Of a DNA stretch of 64,000 nt, positions 54,684 through 63,934 are shown one piece after another. The translations under genes and the position numbers were made by a program. Each line of letters opens with the position of its first letter. The first letter of the stretch is position 1. A model generated the notes under the pieces. The model worked only from the letters and a program-made list of their open reading frames with translations, ran no database searches and was not told the origin of the DNA. The stretch lies in contig NC_009091.1 of the NCBI RefSeq assembly GCF_000015965.1, positions 806,001 to 870,000 of the forward strand, in the 5' to 3' direction. Origin of the DNA: Prochlorococcus marinus str. MIT 9301. GTDB lineage: Bacteria > Cyanobacteriota > Cyanobacteriia > PCC-6307 > Cyanobiaceae.

Positions 54684-57128
54684 TTAATTCCTCAATTTAG
54701 TGTTAAAACTTTTTTCAATATTAGAAATGATATTTGAATGTATAGATGTGATGTCCGAGTCTAGTAATGTTTTATCTTTATCTCTATAAGATAATCTAAA
54801 TGTATAACTTATATGATCATCTCCAAATTTAGTATCTTCAAAAACATCAAGTAAATTTACATCCTCTAAGAGATTTTTTCCTGTTTTTTTTATTTGTGAT
54901 GTTATTTCGCTAATTAGAAATTTCTTACTGAAAACAAAATTTATATCTCTTTCGATTTTCGGAACAATTGGGTATTGCTTATATATTGGAATCCATTTAT
55001 TTTTTCTTGTACTAGCTCCCAAGAGGTTAGAGACATTTATGTTAAATAAATAAACTTTTTTTAATGACTTCTTCTCTAATATTAGTTTGGGATGTATTTC
55101 ACCAAAATAACCTGCATCTTTCCCTTCAATAACTAATTTCGCTGTTCTTCCTGGATGAAGAAAATCAATTGAATCAGTAGGTTTATCATCAATTTTTATG
55201 TTCAAAGATGATAAAGCCTCCTTTAACTTTCCTCTGGCCTGGAAATAATTTAGATCATTATCCTTACCTGAATTTATCCATTTTCCAAATTTTTTATTTC
55301 CATAAATCGCACCATTTAGAACTTCTTTTTGAATAAACTCAGATTTATTTTGAAAAACATTTCCAATTTCAAATATATAACAACTTACTTGACCAGCTTT
55401 TATATTACGGTTCACTATCTCCAAATGTTCTTTCCAGATATTATCTCTAAGACAGCTTGTTTCTAATAACAAAGGATTAGAAATCTTTATAAGTTTTTCA
55501 TCATCTTCAGGAACAAGAGAATAGCTTAGTACCTCGTTAAAACCATTTTCTATAAAACCATTTTTTACTTTTCTCAATGCCAACTGTTCTGATGACAATT
55601 TACCAGGCTTAATTGGATTAGGAAGTTTTAAGTCGAATCTGTCATACCCTATTAATCTTGCTATTTCTTCAATTAAATCTATTTCTCTTATTAAATCATG
55701 TGATCTATTAGGAATTACTGCTACATCCCAGCCATATTCTTTATTCTTTAAAGTACAACCTATGAGTGTTAATTTATCAACTATTTCATTATCAGATAAA
55801 TTTCTTTTTTCAAATTGATCGTTAATTAGTAATGGGCCAAGAATTTTATGTATTCGATTCCTCCGTAGTTTAATAAATATATCCTCATTACTTATTAAAT
55901 TTGAAGTATTGATGATTGGTGAATTAATAGAAAAATATTCTTCTAAAAGATTAATTGCCCTTGTTACTGCATTTATTGTATTTTTTGATGAAATCCCTTT
56001 TTCATACCTGCTGCTAGATTCTGTTCTTATGCCAACCGCCTTGGAAGATTTTCTTATAGTAACTGGATTAAAAACAGCGCCTTCAAGGTAAATAGATGAG
56101 GTAGTATTACTTACAGAAGTCTCTAAACCGCCTATTACCCCTGCAATAGCTACCGGTTTATCACAACAAGTAATAACTGTGATATTGTCATTTAATTTAT
56201 ATTCTTTACCATCTAAGCAAAAAAGGCTTTCGTTATCCTTGCCTTTTCTTACAGAGAAATCTTCTGGAGAAACTTCCTTACCAATTAAGTTTGACAGTTT
56301 ATCTTTATCAAACGCATGCAAAGGCTGACCTTGTTCTAAAAGAATATAATTTGTCAAATCAACTAGGAGATTAATAGATTTTATACCTGATTTTTCTATA
56401 CGGTCTTTAAGCCAATTTGGTGATAATTTCTCACCATTTACTCCATCAATGCAGCTTATTGTATAAATGCAATTAAATTCTATAGCCTCTGGACAAAGTT
56501 TAATTCCTTTAAGTAAATGAATATTGTATTTATGGTTTAATTCTGGAAAATTTAAGGTGGATTCTAAAAGAGCAGAAATTTCACGGGCTATACCTATAAC
56601 TGACATTCCATCAGGTCTATTAGCTGTAATGGCTAAATCATATATAAAATCATTTAATTGAAGAATGTCAGACCCTGGAGTACCCAATTCATGTTTTAGG
56701 GCCAAATCCTCATCAATGATCTCTATCCCTTCACTAGAGTCCTTTAAGCCCAGTTCCTGCAGTGAACATATCATTCCTTCACTCATGACACCTCTAATTT
56801 CACTTCTTCTAATAGTTAAATCAACTGCATTTAATTTCGTGCCGACAGTAGCAACATAAACATAAATATTTGGTTTAATATTGCGCGCACCACAGATAAT
56901 TTGTAAATTCTTTGAATTACCAATATCGACTTGGCAAATTGAAAGTTTGTCAGATCCTTCGTGTTTTAAAACTGATAATACCTTACCTAAAACAACACCA
57001 TTTACATTTTTTGAACAATCTTCTAATGATTCAACCTCAAATCCACCGATAGACAATTTCTCAGAGAGATCTTCAGGAGTAGAAGTAATTTCTACTAAAT
57101 TTTTCAACCAATTTTGAGAAACTTTCAT
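54684..57128 (-). CDS. pheT: Phenylalanyl-tRNA synthetase beta subunit
   Basis: The large subunit of the alpha2-beta2 enzyme. At 814 residues it has the complete layout: EMAP-like tRNA-binding domain (about 40-150; GVVLGKVLSVLKHEGSDKLSI), the B3/B4 editing core (about 205-390, QPLHAFDKDKLS), a B5 domain (about 415-490), the catalytic-like core (DLIREIDLIEEIARLIGYD onward), and the C-terminal FDX-ACB domain (IYKQYPIVPKIERDINFVF). The alpha subunit pheS is not in the window. It is divergent from rpmG. Confidence 0.97.
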   Translation of the reverse strand: MKVSQNWLKNLVEITSTPEDLSEKLSIGGFEVESLEDCSKNVNGVVLGKVLSVLKHEGSDKLSICQVDIGNSKNLQIICGARNIKPNIYVYVATVGTKLNAVDLTIRRSEIRGVMSEGMICSLQELGLKDSSEGIEIIDEDLALKHELGTPGSDILQLNDFIYDLAITANRPDGMSVIGIAREISALLESTLNFPELNHKYNIHLLKGIKLCPEAIEFNCIYTISCIDGVNGEKLSPNWLKDRIEKSGIKSINLLVDLTNYILLEQGQPLHAFDKDKLSNLIGKEVSPEDFSVRKGKDNESLFCLDGKEYKLNDNITVITCCDKPVAIAGVIGGLETSVSNTTSSIYLEGAVFNPVTIRKSSKAVGIRTESSSRYEKGISSKNTINAVTRAINLLEEYFSINSPIINTSNLISNEDIFIKLRRNRIHKILGPLLINDQFEKRNLSDNEIVDKLTLIGCTLKNKEYGWDVAVIPNRSHDLIREIDLIEEIARLIGYDRFDLKLPNPIKPGKLSSEQLALRKVKNGFIENGFNEVLSYSLVPEDDEKLIKISNPLLLETSCLRDNIWKEHLEIVNRNIKAGQVSCYIFEIGNVFQNKSEFIQKEVLNGAIYGNKKFGKWINSGKDNDLNYFQARGKLKEALSSLNIKIDDKPTDSIDFLHPGRTAKLVIEGKDAGYFGEIHPKLILEKKSLKKVYLFNINVSNLLGASTRKNKWIPIYKQYPIVPKIERDINFVFSKKFLISEITSQIKKTGKNLLEDVNLLDVFEDTKFGDDHISYTFRLSYRDKDKTLLDSDITSIHSNIISNIEKSFNTKLRN

Positions 57129-57228
57129 ATATATTTTTAATCAATGATAATAAATGAAATGAGCATATCTTCAAAAAAGTTTGTTGAAGATGTACAATAG
57201 AAAATTATACAATAAAGTATTAATTAAA

Positions 57229-57423
57229 ATGGCTAAAAAAGGGACAAGAGTTGTAGTGACCCTGGAATGTACTGAAGCTAGGACAAGCTCAGATCCTAAG
57301 AGATCAAATGGTGTCTCAAGATATACTACTGAAAAGAATCGTAGAAATACAACCGAAAGATTAGAACTAAAAAAGTTTAATCCTCATTTAAACAGAATGA
57401 CAATTCACAAAGAAATTAAGTAA
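57229..57423 (+). CDS. rpmG: 50S ribosomal protein L33
   Basis: A 64-residue structural ribosomal protein: [19 protein letters not shown], then [20 protein letters not shown]. It lacks the zinc-binding Cys pairs of some L33 forms. The frame is open to an ATG at 57181, but the conserved N-terminus starts at ATG 57229. First gene of a plus-strand run: rpmG, rpsR, RNase II-like, metG, lptC-like. Confidence 0.97.
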   Translation: MAKKGTRVVVTLECTEARTSSDPKRSNGVSRYTTEKNRRNTTERLELKKFNPHLNRMTIHKEIK

Positions 57424-57439
57424 TCAAATCCAATTAATC

Positions 57440-57661
57440 ATGCCTAATTCAATTTTTAAAAAACAATTATCACCAATAAAACCAGGAGATCCTATCGACT
57501 ATAAGGATGTAGAACTCCTTAAAAAATTCATAACTGAGAGGGGCAAAATCCTACCAAGAAGAATGACAGGTTTAACCTCTAAGCAACAAAGAGATCTCAC
57601 ATTGGCTGTTAAGAGAGCCAGAATTGTTGCTCTTTTACCCTTCGTAAATCCTGAAGGATAA
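57440..57661 (+). CDS. rpsR: 30S ribosomal protein S18
   Basis: A 73-residue small-subunit protein. [22 protein letters not shown] and [25 protein letters not shown] are conserved throughout the family. It is 16 bp from rpmG; the L33-S18 pair is conserved in cyanobacteria and in plastid genomes. Confidence 0.98.
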   Translation: MPNSIFKKQLSPIKPGDPIDYKDVELLKKFITERGKILPRRMTGLTSKQQRDLTLAVKRARIVALLPFVNPEG

Positions 57662-57706
57662 TTTCAAATTGAATATAGTTGGCACTTTAATTAATATTTC
57701 AAATAT

Positions 57707-58891
57707 TTGAAAGATTTAACTGATTTAAAAACATATATTATTGACTCTGATGATCCACATGAGGTCGATGACGCTATTTCATTAGAAATAAAAGAAGGAA
57801 ATAAAAAAAATTTATGGATACATATTAGTAATCCATGCAAACTCTTTTTGCATGACTCTAATGTTGATTTAAATGCAAGAAAGAGAAATAGCAGTTTATA
57901 TTTAATTGATCAATATGTCCCAATGCTTCCTAATGATATTCTTGAAAAGGCAAATCTAGCTCAAAATAAAGTTTCAGAAACTATTAGTGCAGCAATAGAA
58001 TTCAATGACGATGGATCAATAAATAAATATGAAATAACCGAAGCAATAATAAAGCCAAAATATCAATTAACATATGAAGATGCAAATGAAATATTAGAAA
58101 TAGAACCTAAAGAAGAAATAGAATTAATTGAGATTAAAAATTTATTAAAAAAAAGTATTACATTCAGAAAGAAACAAGGAGCAATTATTTTTGAAAGTCC
58201 TAATAATAAAATTAAATTATTTGAAGATAAGATTATATTAACTAAATTAGAGAAAACAATATCTCAAATTATAGTTGCAGAATCAATGATATTAATGGGT
58301 TATGTAACAAGTTTATTTTTAGATAAATATAATTTAGCGGCTGCATTTAGAATTCAAAAAATAAACTGCAATCCATCTGAAATACTCAATAGATACATTG
58401 ATAGTGATATTAAATATATAATATTAAAACAATATATGGGAAGAAGTTACATAACTATTAAGCCAGGAATCCATGAATCATTAGGCCTTAAAATGTATGT
58501 ACAATGTACATCCCCATTGAGAAGATATCTTGATTTAATTATACAAAGGCAAGTCTATAACAAAATTAATAATTACGAAGTTCTAAGTAAAGATTCAGTC
58601 TCTAAGATTATCGATTATTCAAAAAATAGACAATCAGAGAATAATAATATATTTAAAAATGATAAATTTAAGTATTTAAGATTATTTTTTAATAATGAAA
58701 AAAAACTTTTTTATAACATAATATTCGTTAAGTGGATTAATCATAAAAAAAATATAGCTTTGGTTTATTTTCCAGATTATTCACTAGAAATACTTATTAC
58801 CCTTTTTATTTCAATAGAAATATATAGTAATAAAATATATAAAGTTAAATATATTATAAATGATAGTAATCTTTTAGAATTTATTTATTAA
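57707..58891 (+). CDS. Short RNase II-family exoribonuclease (RNB domain only)
   Basis: A 394-residue protein, much shorter than typical RNase II or R (about 640-800). It starts straight in the RNB catalytic domain: YIIDSDDPHEVDDAISLEI (near 9-27) holds the metal-binding acidic residues, though one Asp of the E. coli pattern (D-x-DDA) is Glu, as in other cyanobacterial and plastid relatives. The second RNB block, MYVQCTSPLRRYLDLIIQRQVYN (near 263-285), is intact. The N-terminal cold-shock domains are missing, and the C-terminus (from about 310) is at best a degenerate S1 fold. The start is TTG 57707. It sits between rpsR (45 bp) and metG (68 bp). Confidence 0.87.
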   Translation: MKDLTDLKTYIIDSDDPHEVDDAISLEIKEGNKKNLWIHISNPCKLFLHDSNVDLNARKRNSSLYLIDQYVPMLPNDILEKANLAQNKVSETISAAIEFNDDGSINKYEITEAIIKPKYQLTYEDANEILEIEPKEEIELIEIKNLLKKSITFRKKQGAIIFESPNNKIKLFEDKIILTKLEKTISQIIVAESMILMGYVTSLFLDKYNLAAAFRIQKINCNPSEILNRYIDSDIKYIILKQYMGRSYITIKPGIHESLGLKMYVQCTSPLRRYLDLIIQRQVYNKINNYEVLSKDSVSKIIDYSKNRQSENNNIFKNDKFKYLRLFFNNEKKLFYNIIFVKWINHKKNIALVYFPDYSLEILITLFISIEIYSNKIYKVKYIINDSNLLEFIY

Positions 58892-58959
58892 TAGGATAAT
58901 AAATACAATAGGTTGTTATTAGTTTAAAAAATATCTGTTAGTATTAATAAAAAAGCTTT

Positions 58960-60504
58960 ATGACTTTTGTCATTACTACACCTTTATACTATGTTAATGA
59001 TAAACCTCATTTAGGGAGTGTATATACGACAATAATTTGTGACTCAATAGCTAGGTATAAAAGGCTTGCAGGTGAAGATGTTATTTTCATCACTGGTGTT
59101 GATGAACATGGTTTAAAAATACAGAGAACAGCTAATGAAAAGGGTATTGAACCAAAATCACATTGTGATGAAATTTCAGAAGTTTTTAATAATAATTGGA
59201 AAGATTGGAATATATCCTTTGACAAATTTATAAGAACAAGCTCCAAAAATCATGAATTTGTTGTTAATGAATTTTATGAAAGAGTAAAAGCATCAGATGA
59301 TATCTATATGGGAGTTCAAAAAGGTTGGTATTGTGTCGGTTGTGAAGAATTTAAAGATAATCCAGAAAACTCATCAACATACAAGTGTCCAATACATCAA
59401 AAAAATCTAGAATGGAAAAATGAAGAGAATCTCTTTTTTAGGCTTTCAAAATATCAAAAAGAAATCGAGAGAATAATCAACGAACCTTCTTTTATAGAGC
59501 CAATAGAAAGAAAGAATGAAATTATAAATTTTGTTTCTAGAGGTTTAAAGGATTTTTCAATTTCAAGAACAAATGTTAAATGGGGAATTCCTGTCCCTGG
59601 TTACGATAACCATACCTTTTATGTGTGGTTTGATGCTTTACTTGGATATGTTAGTGCCATTAGTTCTGATGCGACAGAACATTCATTAGAAAAATCAATT
59701 AATGGAGGATGGCCAGCTGATGTTCATTTAATTGGTAAGGATATTCTGAGATTCCATGCTGTATATTGGCCTGCAATGCTAATTTCTGCCAAAATGAAAG
59801 TTCCAAAAAAGGTTTTTGGGCACGGATTTCTTACAAGAGAGGGGCAAAAAATGGGTAAAAGCTTAGGAAATGTACTCGACCCTGATTTATTGCTTACAAA
59901 ATATGGAAATGATCCTGTAAGGTGGTATCTCATTAAAGACATATCACTAGGAAATGATGGAGATTTTCAAGATAAAAGATTTGTTGACATTATTAATAAT
60001 GACTTAGCTAATACGATTGGTAATCTATTAAATAGAACATCATCTATGTCTAGAAAGTGGTTTAATAATAAAGTTCCAAATAAGGAAAAAATTTTCAATG
60101 AAAAAAAATTAGAGAATTTTGCCAAAATTGCTGTCGAAAACTATATTTATAACTTTGATAATTACAAATTAGATCTAGCAGCTAATGAAGTACTTAGCCT
60201 AGCAATTAATACAAATTTGTATTTGAATGATAATCAGCCATGGCTGTTAATAAAAGAGAAAGATAATCTACCTTTAGTTAAAGAAATTATCTATAACGTT
60301 TTAGAAAGTACACGAATAATAGGATTATTATTAATACCTTTATTGCCCGAATTATCTACAAAAATTAATGACCAACTTGGTTCTATATACAGAGAAGAAA
60401 TTCCATGGAAAAAACAATTAATTTGGGGATTATTAGTTAGTAACTCAAGTCTTCCTAAACCCACTCCAATCATAAATAAATTGGAGTATGAAGAACATTT
60501 ATAG
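58960..60504 (+). CDS. metG: Methionyl-tRNA synthetase
   Basis: A class Ia synthetase of 514 residues, without the C-terminal tRNA-binding domain of the long form. The HIGH motif is in YYVNDKPHLGSVYTTI (near 10-25), KMSKS is KMGKS in REGQKMGKSLGNVLDP (near 293-308), and a zinc site is suggested by YCVGCEEF with YKCPIHQ (near 124-148). It charges both initiator and elongator tRNA-Met; an elongator-type tRNA-Met lies at 63243. The 3' end overlaps the lptC-like gene by 17 bp. Confidence 0.97.
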   Translation: MTFVITTPLYYVNDKPHLGSVYTTIICDSIARYKRLAGEDVIFITGVDEHGLKIQRTANEKGIEPKSHCDEISEVFNNNWKDWNISFDKFIRTSSKNHEFVVNEFYERVKASDDIYMGVQKGWYCVGCEEFKDNPENSSTYKCPIHQKNLEWKNEENLFFRLSKYQKEIERIINEPSFIEPIERKNEIINFVSRGLKDFSISRTNVKWGIPVPGYDNHTFYVWFDALLGYVSAISSDATEHSLEKSINGGWPADVHLIGKDILRFHAVYWPAMLISAKMKVPKKVFGHGFLTREGQKMGKSLGNVLDPDLLLTKYGNDPVRWYLIKDISLGNDGDFQDKRFVDIINNDLANTIGNLLNRTSSMSRKWFNNKVPNKEKIFNEKKLENFAKIAVENYIYNFDNYKLDLAANEVLSLAINTNLYLNDNQPWLLIKEKDNLPLVKEIIYNVLESTRIIGLLLIPLLPELSTKINDQLGSIYREEIPWKKQLIWGLLVSNSSLPKPTPIINKLEYEEHL

Positions 60505-61111
60505 ATTAATAATATTCCTTCCATTATTTATGCTTGGTTGCACCCCAAATGTAATTGATGAAAATAAAGTTATACAAAAAATTGACAGTTTAGATATGAC
60601 TATTTTCTCTAATAGTGGAGATAAAGTATATTCAATTACCAGTCCCAATTCAAGTTATGACAATATCGAATTAAAATTCGAATTAAAAAAACCTATTATT
60701 AATATTCATAATGGGACAGAAACTAAGTATATTATTAGTTCCGAAGAATCTACTTTATCAGACAACAATAAACTCTTGAAATTGAAAGGCAATGTTAAAT
60801 TAAAAACTCTTAAAAAAGATGAGTATTCTTTAAATGCTGATAATTTTATTTGGAATATAGAAAGTACTAACTATCTATTAGAGGGTAATATAAGATTTGA
60901 AAATCAAAACATCATCTTAAATTCAGGAAAAGCCATATTGGGTTCGGATAACATAATTGAATTTTTCAAACCAGTAAAATATATTATTAAAGATGAAAAT
61001 AAGGAAAATAAATATGAAATAAATTCAGAAAATGCATTTTATAATTTAAATACTGAATCGGTAAGTTTTGAAGCAAAAGATAAAAGAGTTAAGTCAATAA
61101 TTTATTTTTAA
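60488..61111 (+). CDS. lptC: LptC-like lipopolysaccharide export lipoprotein
   Basis: A 207-residue predicted lipoprotein. The signal peptide ends in the lipobox LFMLGC with Cys18, so LspA (7286) would process it. The rest is mostly beta-rich (TIFSNSGDKVYSITSPNSSY, LKLKGNVKLKTLKKDEYSLNADNFIW, YLLEGNIRFENQNIILNSGKAILG), the jellyroll pattern of LptC (DUF1239), which carries LPS from the inner membrane to LptA. Sequence identity to model LptC proteins must be low. It overlaps metG by 17 bp and its convergent neighbour by 4 bp. Confidence 0.75.
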   Translation: MKNIYRLIIFLPLFMLGCTPNVIDENKVIQKIDSLDMTIFSNSGDKVYSITSPNSSYDNIELKFELKKPIINIHNGTETKYIISSEESTLSDNNKLLKLKGNVKLKTLKKDEYSLNADNFIWNIESTNYLLEGNIRFENQNIILNSGKAILGSDNIIEFFKPVKYIIKDENKENKYEINSENAFYNLNTESVSFEAKDKRVKSIIYF

Positions 61112-61734
61112 ATTTTATTTTTTGAAAAAATATTATTAATTTTTTTGGACCAGTTATTAATCCATTTTTCATCAGACTTCGTGAAACACTTAGCACTCCA
61201 GCCTCCTATCAATATAAATGCCTTATTATTTATAGGAACAATTAAAATAGATGGGATTTCAGCACAAAAATTAAAAAATTCATCTCGTCTAGGATAAAAT
61301 TTTGTGTTTGCCAATGATATTAATTTCATATCTTTTATTGATCTAAGACAAGTTTCGCCAGGTTTAAAATCATTACTTGAAGTGATTCCCCTCCTCAATA
61401 TATTAACGCCATCATTGTGGATTAATATTGCTGCTGCTGCCGTAGAAGTTAATATCGCTTCAGAACCCCATGCAAGTTCATCGATAACTTCATCAGGCAT
61501 GTTTCTATCGAAGAGAAACTTATTTTCTCCTTTTAAAGCAGCTTTCTCACCAGCTAATGGTTGGAATTGTTTAAATAAAAAACCAATTAAAATAATAATT
61601 AATGAAGCTATTGCAGCTAACACTTGCGCTCTTTCAAGCTCAGGAGTGATTGTCTCTATTGAAATGAAATTTGCTATCTGAAATACAAAGAGAATTGCAC
61701 CGACTAATATTAATGATTTCCCATTGAATCCCAT
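61108..61734 (-). CDS. Cofactor assembly of complex C subunit B (CCB2/CCB4 type, DUF2930)
   Basis: A 208-residue membrane protein with two N-terminal helices (about 8-25 and 38-56) and a soluble domain. FKQFQPLAGEKAALKGENKFLF, DELAWGSEAILTSTAAAAIL and GITSSNDFKPGETCLRSI match the cyanobacterial CCB2/CCB4 proteins, which help attach haem c-i to cytochrome b6 in the b6f complex. No haem-binding CxxCH motif is present. It is encoded convergently to the lptC-like gene (4-bp overlap). Confidence 0.82.
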   Translation of the reverse strand: MGFNGKSLILVGAILFVFQIANFISIETITPELERAQVLAAIASLIIILIGFLFKQFQPLAGEKAALKGENKFLFDRNMPDEVIDELAWGSEAILTSTAAAAILIHNDGVNILRRGITSSNDFKPGETCLRSIKDMKLISLANTKFYPRRDEFFNFCAEIPSILIVPINNKAFILIGGWSAKCFTKSDEKWINNWSKKINNIFSKNKI

Positions 61735-61845
61735 ATTTTAAATATGTTATTTCTAATTAAATTATGCAAATATTATATTGTTTAGTAAATTTAAAATTAC
61801 TCAAACATATGATTTTTAATATATAATTAACCAAAACAAACTAAA

Positions 61846-62157
61846 ATGAACCTAAAAATCAATAAATATATATTTTCGCTTATCTTTACTGGCTTGATTT
61901 TTATTCTTATCCCCTCGACTTCATTCGCAAACGAAGTTAGTAATATAAATAAATTTTTTGGTATTACTCAACAGAAGACTGTTATAAATTACGAGAAAAG
62001 TCAGCCTTCATCTATTGATAACCCTGTAGTGGATCCAAATTTTAACACTATGAGATCAAAAGATACTGAGAGTTCAACTGCTACTTATATAGTAATAGGT
62101 TTGTTAATTGCTGCCACAATTATTCCTCTAGCAACATGGTGGTATTTCTCTAAATAA
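61846..62157 (+). CDS. Small membrane protein with signal-anchor and C-terminal helix, 103 aa
   Basis: The N-terminus (about 1-29) is a signal peptide or anchor ending in TSFANE, a plausible signal peptidase site. A polar middle (30-80, with Ser, Asn and Gln) leads to one C-terminal helix (ATYIVIGLLIAATIIPLATWW, about 81-101) and a short SK end. This topology places the middle in the lumen or periplasm. No family is recognised. The gene is 10 bp upstream of cobU on the same strand and 111 bp from the divergent CCB gene. Confidence 0.75.
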   Translation: MNLKINKYIFSLIFTGLIFILIPSTSFANEVSNINKFFGITQQKTVINYEKSQPSSIDNPVVDPNFNTMRSKDTESSTATYIVIGLLIAATIIPLATWWYFSK

Positions 62158-62167
62158 TAGAGAATTT

Positions 62168-62728
62168 ATGAATGCCAATGATTTAAGTATTAGTGAATAT
62201 TCATCTCATATAGTTTTTATTACAGGAGGGACAAAGAGTGGGAAAAGTGAATTCGCAGAGTATCTTGCAAAGAAAGTAAAAAAATTATCATATGTTGCCT
62301 TATCTGAAAACAATTTGGATGATAAAGATTGGCAAGATAAAATTAAATTACATCGAGAAAGAAGGCCAAAAGATTGGAAATTAATAGAAACGACAGATCT
62401 ATTAAATACATTAAGGAAAGAAGAAGGTCCACTATTAGTAGATTCTATTGGCGGATTCGTTATGAAAAGTATTGGGAAGGAACAAAATGAATGGTCAATA
62501 AAAATGAATTTACTTATGAGTCTCTTAATGAAAAGAAAAAGCATAACAATTATTGTTGGAGAACAAGTAGGTTGGAGTCTCGTCTCTGAATATAAAATTG
62601 GTAATACTTATATTGAAAGAATTGGCGAACTTCAAAAGAGAATAACCAAAATATCAAAAGATAATTGGTTGGCAATAAATGGTAGAGCAATCAAAATAGA
62701 TGAAATAAGTATTGAAATACCTACTTAA
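62168..62728 (+). CDS. cobU: Adenosylcobinamide kinase / guanylyltransferase
   Basis: Phosphorylates adenosylcobinamide and converts it to the GDP form in the lower-ligand assembly stage of B12 synthesis. A P-loop FITGGTKSGKSEFAE lies near residues 18-32; HRERRPKDWKLIET (near 60) carries the guanylylation His region, then LLVDSIGGF and IIVGEQVGWSL. At 186 residues it is normal length. It fits the corrin pathway indicated by cobN. It is followed by trmL after 2 bp. Confidence 0.92.
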   Translation: MNANDLSISEYSSHIVFITGGTKSGKSEFAEYLAKKVKKLSYVALSENNLDDKDWQDKIKLHRERRPKDWKLIETTDLLNTLRKEEGPLLVDSIGGFVMKSIGKEQNEWSIKMNLLMSLLMKRKSITIIVGEQVGWSLVSEYKIGNTYIERIGELQKRITKISKDNWLAINGRAIKIDEISIEIPT

Positions 62729-62730
62729 AA

Positions 62731-63213
62731 TTGGAAGTCGCTCTTTTTGAACCTAGAATACCACAAAATACTGGTAATATTGCCAGATCATGTGCTGCGT
62801 TTGATATACCTTTAAATCTTATAGAGCCCCTGGGCTTTAAACTAGAAGATAAATATTTAAAAAGAGCAGGATTAGACTATTGGCCTTTAGTTACTGTTAA
62901 TAGGTATGAGAATTTTGAAAAATTTATGACGGCAAAAACAACAAAAAGAATAATTTCTTTTAGTAAAAAAAATGGATTATATTTGAAGGATTTTAAATTT
63001 AAGCAAGATGATATTTTGCTATTTGGGAGAGAAGATTCAGGATTACCCGATTCAATTATTGATAAAAGCGACTTTTTAATATCAATATTTATGCCGAATA
63101 TACAGACTGGAAACAATGATCAAAAAGGTGTTAGAAGTCTAAACCTTTCTGTAGCATGCGGAATTGCTATATATGAGGCCCACAAACAAATAAATTTTCA
63201 AAATGGTAATTAA
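62731..63213 (+). CDS. trmL: tRNA (cytidine/uridine-34-2'-O)-methyltransferase
   Basis: A SPOUT-fold enzyme that methylates the ribose of the wobble base in tRNA-Leu. The N-terminal VALFEPRIPQNTGNIARSCAAF and LIEPLGFKL are diagnostic, and the C-terminal knot has LLFGREDSGLPDSII and GVRSLNLSVACGIAIYEA. It starts with TTG 62731, 2 bp after cobU. At 160 residues it is the minimal TrmL form. Confidence 0.93.
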   Translation: MEVALFEPRIPQNTGNIARSCAAFDIPLNLIEPLGFKLEDKYLKRAGLDYWPLVTVNRYENFEKFMTAKTTKRIISFSKKNGLYLKDFKFKQDDILLFGREDSGLPDSIIDKSDFLISIFMPNIQTGNNDQKGVRSLNLSVACGIAIYEAHKQINFQNGN

Positions 63214-63242
63214 GTACAATCAATGCTTTACAATATTCCCAT

Positions 63243-63316
<74 letters not shown>

Positions 63317-63383
63317 TTTTCAATACTATTCAATTGAAGCACATAGGTGAAATTTTAATTTAATTAAACTATTAAATACAACA

Positions 63384-63671
63384 ATGTTTAATTCACTCGG
63401 CACAGTCTTAGATCCCAAAAAATCCAAAGCAAAATATCCAGAAGCAAGGGTTATAGTTCTTGATGACAATTTTAATACTTTTCAGCATGTCGCAAATTGT
63501 CTTCTAACAATAATCCCAAGCATGAGTGAACAAAGGGCATGGGATCTAACCATAAAAGTTGACAAGACAGGATCTGCAGAGGTATGGAGAGGTAATCTTG
63601 AACAGGCAGAGCTATATCATGAGCAACTATTCAGCAAAGGATTAACAATGGCTCCAATTGAGAAAACATAA
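63384..63671 (+). CDS. clpS: ATP-dependent Clp protease adaptor ClpS
   Basis: A 95-residue adaptor that delivers N-degron substrates to ClpA/ClpC. The conserved ARVIVLDDNFNTFQHVANCLLTIIP (near 22-46, given in part) and the later WDLTIKVDKTGSAEVWRG with AELYHEQLFSKGLTMAPIE match the family; the DDNFNTF segment forms the N-degron pocket. It follows tRNA-Met by 67 bp and precedes DUF1651 by 11 bp. Confidence 0.93.
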   Translation: MFNSLGTVLDPKKSKAKYPEARVIVLDDNFNTFQHVANCLLTIIPSMSEQRAWDLTIKVDKTGSAEVWRGNLEQAELYHEQLFSKGLTMAPIEKT

Positions 63672-63682
63672 AATAGGTAAGA

Positions 63683-63934
63683 TTGACAGAAAATTTTTGG
63701 CTTATAAATTCGAATCGTTCAAGGGTTAAAAGGTTTTCAAAGAATAATCAAAATAAAGATAAATTTTTTGAATATATGTTTATTGACTCTGGAAGAATTC
63801 TTGGTGTTTTAGGAAAAGAACCACCTCTTATGACAACCAGAGAAGAACTTAAAGTTGATAAAGCTAGAGATGAATGGAGAAAGTTAATCGCACAAGGTTG
63901 GAGGAGAACCAAACCAGTTTGGGAAGACTATTAG
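63683..63934 (+). CDS. DUF1651 family protein
   Basis: An 83-residue protein with the pattern of DUF1651, a family found almost only in Synechococcus and Prochlorococcus: FWLINSNRSRVKRF near the N-terminus, then MTTREELKVDKARDEWRKLIAQGWRRTKPVW at the end (given in part: GWRRTKPVW). Function unknown. The start is TTG 63683; an ATG further in would cut off the conserved opening. It lies 11 bp after clpS. Confidence 0.8.
   Translation: MTENFWLINSNRSRVKRFSKNNQNKDKFFEYMFIDSGRILGVLGKEPPLMTTREELKVDKARDEWRKLIAQGWRRTKPVWEDY

Noticed and set aside
57181..57228. Earlier start for rpmG
   Set aside because: L33 proteins begin MAKKGTR; the additional 16 residues are not part of the family.
61304..61681. 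125-codon open frame on the plus strand
   Set aside because: Antisense to the CCB-family gene; product is low in recognisable features.
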